Of a stretch of 64,000 nucleotides of DNA, positions 58,351 to 64,000 are shown piece after piece (position 1 is the first letter of the stretch; every line of letters begins with the position of its first letter). The notes beneath the pieces are model-generated. The model did not search any database and was not told the DNA's origin. It saw nothing but the letters and a program-made list of their open reading frames with translations. Position numbers and translations under genes: made by a program. The DNA is from Brachynemurus nebulosus (taxonomy: Eukaryota; Arthropoda; Insecta; Neuroptera; Myrmeleontidae), in assembly GCA_035578155.1 (NCBI GenBank), contig JAPWDM010000048.1:1889001-1953000 (forward strand), read 5' to 3'.

Positions 58351-61300
58351 TTATTTTTCAATTTCTCTACAATCACCACGCTGATCTCTTTTACTTCCTG
58401 GTGGACAAATTTGCCTTGGTGGTATTTTGAAAATTGTTAAAGTTTCTACCGATTGTAAGCATTCAATTTCCAGCGTTGTAGCATTTATTCCTAGTACACC
58501 ACCTCCTCGATTTACCGGTCCGCAGGGACCACCAGCTTTTGATAGCTGATGGCACTCTCCTTTGAATTGAACCATTTTATCTTTTTTACATGGATTCTGA
58601 ATACATTCAGGAATTGCTTTGTCTTTTTGTAATATTAAATATTCACCATCGGCACAAGGACCTTGTCGATACGCTCGATAACAGCCCATTTTTTTTGGAT
58701 AATATACATAACCTGCACAAAAAAGATTATTTATATAATTAATTGTAGATAGTTTTACTTTGTGAAAATCCATAATATATATGGCGAAGAATGTTTAAAT
58801 TTGTCAAATTTTCACTTAGATATAGAAAAATACTTTTCCACAAACTAGTTTTCGGTTTCCAAAACCATCTTCAGGTGAACTCTGAATTGAACTGAATTCT
58901 GTTGGGAATAGGTATATATTTAAATAAAATAAAAATAAAACAGAAGCAGGTTGAAATGTAGTTGGTTAAGAGATGGGAAAACCCAGAAGAGAGGTAAACA
59001 AATTGCATGTGTACCGGAAACGAGGTGGCAAAATTACGAATCGATGCTAAACAAGTTTTTGTGGATAACAAAAATAGTGGGCGGGACGATTACACAATGA
59101 GGATTAGAATTGTAATGTTAAAATAGTTATAGAAATTAAAAGAATTAACTGATTAAACTCCAATTTGACAGTGATTAAGAAATATCTTAACAGAAGTATA
59201 TTGGACAAAAAAGGTAATGAAATATATTAATTAAATAGGTTAAGAAGGGGAGATTTACTTAATTCAATTTGGTCATTCAAAACGATTACATTTGGATCAT
59301 TATTTAATTTGTTAATTTCCAAAGCTTCAAATATATTCAATTTCTGTCTTTTTTCACAAAAATGAAGGATTTTGGGTTTGTAGTCTGATTTAACAGAATG
59401 TCCCTTTTCTAAAAGACCAAAGTTTGAAGTATGCTTATGAGAGGTCATATGTTCACGGTATCTATCTAAAAATATATCAATCGGGAAGATCTTTCGAAAT
59501 TAGATAGATACCGATAGATAGATTGATATATTTTTGCATTATTTTGCATTTAGCAATTATGCATTATTTTGGTGGCGTTCTATAATTTGATTCTTAAACT
59601 ACAAAATTTAGAAGACTAGATTCATTGATAATTATTCAATAAAAGTGTCACTCTTACCTGCTGCACAGTCGCAAACCCAATCATCAGCTTGATCTCCTGG
59701 ATACAGTAATTCATTTGCTGCACATCGTCCAGGTATGTAAAGAGGTTTTCGATTCTGAAATATGAATAATACAAATAAGAATTTTGTCGAAACCAACAAG
59801 CCACATACATATTTAAAGATAGGTACTATACTAGTTCTATGGTTAAACATAAAATTAGTCTAATTAAATATACCATAGAGTAAGGTAAATAAAACACCTG
59901 TATTACTATTAAAATTTAGGCTGCTATGCTAACAAGAAAACTTATACAACTGTATGTTTCAAAAAATTTTGAAACACTGCTGGATTGTATATCTTATTAA
60001 AACTAATCTCACGAGCCATATTTCTTTCATGAGTTTCATGCCCTTAAACGGTTTAAGAGGGTAAAATTCCCTCCAGAAAATCTAAATTTTTTCCAGTTTT
60101 GTTAAATATCTTGGAAATGGTAAAAGCTAAAATAACTTTACACTCCTGTTTACTTAGTAAATAAGTGGGAGTGTAAAGGAGTTCGAATGTGTTATAATAA
60201 TTCTGCTATTGTATAAATTGTTTTGTAATTATGTAAATTGACATTCATGATCTTGATTTACATAGATGAGTGGTAGAAGCAAAGGAGAGCATTGATTTGC
60301 CTATGTTCAAAGAAAGTTCGTTTTGGATTTAGAATCGCAGTATTTAAAACTCTCTGCTTTGCTTAATGACGACGATGCAAAATCTCGAACCTTTAAAAAT
60401 TCATATCTCTAAAAATACTAACTTTATCGTGAAAAGTCATAGGACCTTTTTTATTTGTATTTCAATAAAGAATATAAAAAAATTTGTCCGGTTGAAAAAA
60501 TACTTAAAGGTAAGCGACGCATACTTGTGAGCGCGCGAAATTAACAATTAAAAAACAGGCATAAACAATGAAATTTTTTTAAATCTCTATTAAGAAAATT
60601 ATTAACTATTCTACAAAGAATTAAAAAAAAATATTATTTATATATATTTTTTTTTTCTAATATATTTTTTATGGGTCAAAAGTACCCAAAATTTGAGATT
60701 TTTTGAACCTTTAAAAATTCATATCTCTAAAAAAATTATCTTTATCGTGAAAAGTCATAGAACCTTTTTTATTTGTATTTCAATAAAGAATATAAAAAAA
60801 ATTTGTCCGATTGAAAAATAAGAATTCCTTGCAATTGTTTAAACAATTTCGGTTTAAACAATATGGCACCGGGTTGCCCCATGGCAACATGCATTTATAT
60901 CATCAATAGGGCAATTTGAAGAAGATCGCATAAAAAAATTGAGGTGGAATAGTTTTCGGTACTCATGCGCTGGTTCCTCCTGGACTATAACACTTTCATT
61001 CAAGTTAAAACTTGTGGTGTGTATTATGCCGAAAACCAATAAAAGTGGTAAATATATTTTACCACCGACCATTTGTATTGTTTCTATAGAAATTATAATA
61101 CAATACAACATTTTAATAATAAATTTATTTTATTTAATTTTTAGTTGGTATAGAGATCATTTACAAAGTTCATTTATAATTGAGTGGTCAATATATTTAC
61201 CACCGTGCATGGACATACAATTGTTTTCTTTAGGTGACATTATAATTGATCACCCCTTAGAGCCTTATTACAAGTAATTATAATTTTTTTTAATATTATT

Positions 61301-61577
61301 TCCTAGCTCCATAAACTGATCTTAATTTAATTAAATTAAATTTTCCTTAAAAATCAAAAATCAAATGTCATGTCCTATAAAGGGTTAATTAATTTTTGCA
61401 ATATTTATAAAAAAATACACTTTTACAATCCAACATTTAAAAATAAAAATTATCTTTTATACTCACATCTTTATTTACACGATCTGGATTTTCTTCTTTT
61501 TCTTCGAAAGCAATTTGGGAAAACCCCATTGACAATACACATGGTGTAATAAACAAATATATCAAGCGAGTCATCAT
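58351..61577 (-). CDS. Secreted cysteine-rich DUF4789-like protein
   Basis: Three coding exons give 189 aa: 61467-61577, 59658-59754 and 58351-58712, with GT..AG introns and phases 0 and 1 that join cleanly. The first exon encodes a signal peptide (MMTRLIYLFITPCVLSMGFS) and an acidic linker. Exon 2 gives RCAANELLYPGDQADDWVCD and exon 3 the main domain: GYVYYPKKMGCYRAYRQGPC, then ECIQNPC, GECHQLSKAGGPCGP and ICPPGSKRDQRGDC. Repeated C..L...GPC and CPPGS motifs fit the insect DUF4789 family of secreted proteins whose function is not established. An acceptor-like AATTTCAG just upstream (exon starting at 61596) suggests a separate 5' untranslated exon. The extra residues upstream of 58712 in the open frame are intron. 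Intron 2 holds a Penelope relic. Confidence 0.87.
58838..59470 (-). mobile_element. Penelope-like element, 3' fragment, in intron 2 of the DUF4789-like gene
   Basis: The minus strand (59227-59468) encodes DRYREHMTSHKHTSNFG, LLEKGHS, ILHFCEKRQKLNIFEALEIN and NDPNVIVLNDQ, the C-terminal end of the GIY-YIG endonuclease region of Penelope-like elements (usual pattern R..EH......S.FA.HL...GH, L...EE.EI......NILND). The rest is deleted. Downstream on the same strand is CCTGAAGATGGTTTTGGAAA then CCGAAAACTAGTTTGTGG, the typical 3' motif of these elements. A roughly 20-bp inverted repeat lies at the 5' break (59463-59540). Confidence 0.82.
60385..60820 (+). repeat. Two direct copies of a 110-bp repeat in intron 1 of the DUF4789-like gene
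   Basis: GAACCTTTAAAAATTCATAT and TTTATCGTGAAAAGTCATAG through AAATTTGTCCGGTTGAAAAA occur at about 60388-60497 and again at about 60704-60818, 315 bp apart. The DNA between them is AT-rich and unrelated to a gene. Confidence 0.88.
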
Positions 61578-61596
61578 TTTTATTTACAGTTTGCAA

Positions 61597-63612
61597 CTGA
61601 AATTAATAAAAAGAAAAATTAAATTTTGTGCAATATGTTTTTGTATTTTATTACAAGTAAAATCAGGGTTATCACTAAATTTATGACAAAATACGAGTAA
61701 TATTATCCTATCTATCACCCCGTTTCTTATGTTATCTATTTTTTTTTTTAAATAATTAATTTTAAACAAATACAGCTGAACCTTTTTTTATACGGTGAAT
61801 AGGGACCGCATAAAAAAATCGCATAAAAAACATTCAAAAATTATAAAAAGTATAGTTGGTTCCAGATTGTAAAAGGTTTCATAGAATATACCTACATAAT
61901 TTCAAACGCTCAAAACCACAAGATTTGCTTAGAAGTTACTTTTCTAAACAAGATAAAGCATTAATTTACACGTAAGAACATTTTACTTCATTTTTATAAC
62001 ATAAAAATTGCGATAAATAGATCTATATAGTACAGTCACTGAAAGACAAAATAATGTAAAAGCTCCCAATTTTTTCGGATTGAATGAATTTTCCTGAAAA
62101 TTTGTATATCAGCTCATCTGACCCTACACTTCAAAAGTTATATTGTCTTGATGTGTGCTTTTTGATAATTAGGGGTAAAAACTACCCTTGTATGACAAAA
62201 ATACGAAAAGTCCAGATTTACGTATTTTAAAGATTCAATTTATGTTCAAATATGTTGGATAAAATTCCTTTCAAGTTTTTTAATATAATTTATGAAATTC
62301 AGTTACTTTTCTACCCAAAAAATTCTTAAAAACTACCCCTTTTGTTTCCGAAAAAATAGGAAAAAAGTTTTAGCAGCCTAAAGTAACCTTTTGGTGCATT
62401 CACAATGTATTATATCTCTTTTATTTTTCATTAGAAAACTTATCACTCATTAAAAAGCTGCAACCGTTAAAAAATAAACCACCCCTTATAATAAAACAAA
62501 GAAGAAAACGATTATTAACGGCTTGAGATATTATATACTGGTGTACATATGATGAATTGTAACTTTTTAAAAGTTTTCAAATGTATGATTATATTGTAAC
62601 TTTTTAATCTCCCAAAAACCCTGATAGAAGAACTACCCCTTATAAAAACTCCTACCCTTTATGGAAAAATTGCATAAAAATTATATGTATGGAAAAATAG
62701 CATGTGAATTATACATTACATGTTGATATAATTAATTTTTTTTTCATTCTATTGAATTTATTTTTAAAATTTTTTAACTAAATTATTAAAAAAATACAAA
62801 AAATACACAAAGATGATGGTAATTTACCTGCTCCAAAAATTTTACCGAAAAAATACAATTGGTTTTCTTACTATAACTTTTTTAATTTTTAAGTTATCAA
62901 TTCGCTTAAAAAACCATTTGCTAGGAAATTTTAAGCACTATAAGTCTTATGATTTACAATTTTTTTGAGTCCTTCAATTTTTAGATTTGTAAGTTAAAAG
63001 GGCTTAGGAAAGGTAGTCTTCGCGTTCTGTTTTGAGCTTCTAACGATCATAACTCAGTCAAATTTGGACGTACAAAAATGAACAAAAAAGCAAATTTTTC
63101 AGCAAGAAAAGACCTACAATTTTCATTCTATAATTTTTTTTCATAAATTTGTTAGTTTTTTAAATAATTTGAAAAAAACTATAATTTTTTTTAAAAATTA
63201 AATTTTTTTTTCAAGAGTATATCAGTCATTTTTTTGAATTTAAACTTTTAAATCCGTTCAAACTCCCAGAACCCATTGTTTATATATGAATAAAGTAAAT
63301 TGGCGACGGATTACGCTTAGTTTCAATGTTTGCCGTCAAGTAATTAATTCTGATACCAATTTATTTTCTCAAAAATCAAGACAACCATTTTGCTTTGAAT
63401 GTAACTCCGTTAATTTTTATACTAATGGCTTTTACCACAGCTCAAAATAAAGGTCTATTCAAGTACTTTAAAAGGTGTAATATGAGTTTTTTCGAAAAAC
63501 CTCTCATTTTTCCTCCAAATGACATTGAAAGTTTTGATTTTAGCTATCGTCAAAATCGATTTTAAATTCAAGGGGTCATAACTTAGGTTGTGTTCTACCG
63601 ACAAAAAAAAAA
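61597..63612. other. Upstream region of the DUF4789-like gene
   Basis: AT-rich, with no open frame or structured repeat that I can assign. A 5' untranslated exon and promoter of the gene should lie somewhere here or beyond, but I cannot place them. Confidence 0.45.
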
Positions 63613-63980
63613 CGCCGTGAGCAGCGGGGCCCCATCACGGTAGTCGAATTTCCCCCTTCATCTTCGGTATTGAATGTTTACAAGCGAAATGTGATTGAAA
63701 GTCTACAACCGAATTGTCATTTTGTTGGTTTCAAAACTGGTGATGAGTGTTCGGCTGATCGAGGCTTTAAAAAAAGGTTTTAAGTATTTAAGGGTTGTAT
63801 CTCAGTAAATTTCAATTTTGTGCCGAAAACAGGTAGCAGAAAAAAAACCAACACAATTCGTACGAGGGCATTCCTGCCCATGTTTATCCGCTAATTGCCT
63901 TTATGTTTTAGTTTTAAATATTAAAAAAGGACCTTAAATAGTAAACTGGAAGGCCTTTATAAAGATATTTTTTCATTCAA
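63613..63980 (-). repeat. Inverted third copy of the 370-bp repeat at 26 kb
   Basis: CGCCGTGAGCAGCGGGGCCC through GGAAGGCCTTTATAAAGATA is the reverse complement of about 26047-26421, nearly identical (for example GTGATGAGTG against the complement of CACTCATGACC). It ends in an A-rich run at the window edge. Confidence 0.93.
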
Positions 63981-64000
63981 AAAAAAAAAAATAAAAATAA

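Noticed and set aside
58713..58773. N-terminal extension of the last DUF4789 exon starting MDFHKVKL
   Set aside because: A strong TTTTGTGCAG acceptor at 58713 and exact phase with exon 2 show this part to be intron.
60854..61277. Overlapping 85-aa minus and 112-aa plus frames with hydrophobic segments
   Set aside because: They lie in intron 1 of the DUF4789-like gene, have no domain signature, and sit in AT-rich DNA where such frames are common.
1..64000. CRISPR arrays, bacterial operons, phage or plasmid features
   Set aside because: Tandem arrays here have no unique spacers between conserved repeats, and the spliced genes and retroelements are eukaryotic.

Overview
The window is AT-rich nuclear DNA from an animal, almost certainly an insect. 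The evidence is spliced genes with canonical GT..AG introns, an insect-type peptidoglycan recognition protein (PGRP), a secreted protein resembling the arthropod DUF4789 family, an errantivirus-like Gypsy element, BEL/Pao, Penelope-like and R4/Dong-like retroelements, and many DNA transposon families. The order cannot be fixed from the sequence. True aphids are known to lack PGRPs, which argues against that group.

I can support only two host genes, both on the minus strand and both assembled by hand from exons too short to stand out as open reading frames. The first is a four-exon PGRP (16294-20758, 201 aa) with a signal peptide. Three of its four amidase zinc ligands are replaced, so it should recognise peptidoglycan rather than cut it. 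Its 3.7-kb first intron holds a TA-flanked MITE and a 1.5-kb inverted repeat that would form a long hairpin in the pre-mRNA. The second (58351-61577, 189 aa, three coding exons) encodes a small secreted cysteine-rich protein; a Penelope-like fragment sits in its second intron.

The rest is a dense, nested transposon landscape. At 1-316 is a Jockey-type RNase H fragment. At 317-10608 is a complete-length minus-strand errantivirus with 363-bp LTRs, a CGCG target duplication, a primer-binding site and a polypurine tract. Its gag, protease, reverse transcriptase-RNase H and env each carry a premature stop, and about 2.4 kb of satellite-bearing DNA sits in pol. At 10613-11967 is the 3' end of a BEL/Pao element. 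At 13213-15585 are two hAT-like elements with 8-bp duplications, the second carrying a TTAA-flanked MITE. At 22446-27215 are several tandem arrays of about 150-175-bp units and (AT)n tracts. At 27216-30418 is an R4/Dong-like non-LTR element with an intact 1003-aa ORF. At 31916-36028 is a PIF/Harbinger element that contains a piggyBac element (32994-35858).

From 36.2 to 55 kb the DNA is a mosaic of foldback elements, MITEs, two copies of an unusual TA-flanked element (42573-43973 and 49891-53382) that combine CCCAGTRAACA termini, many TGTTAC/GTAACA palindromes and a tRNA-like module, and transposase relics of Tc1/IS630, hAT and pogo/Tigger type. The last 388 bp is an inverted copy of a repeat at 26 kb.

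The best candidates for something undescribed are the PGRP gene with its intronic hairpin, the TA-flanked family with tRNA-like modules, the (AT)n-plus-minisatellite insertions that share a flanking motif, and a compensatory-paired stem motif shared by two Penelope-like relics.
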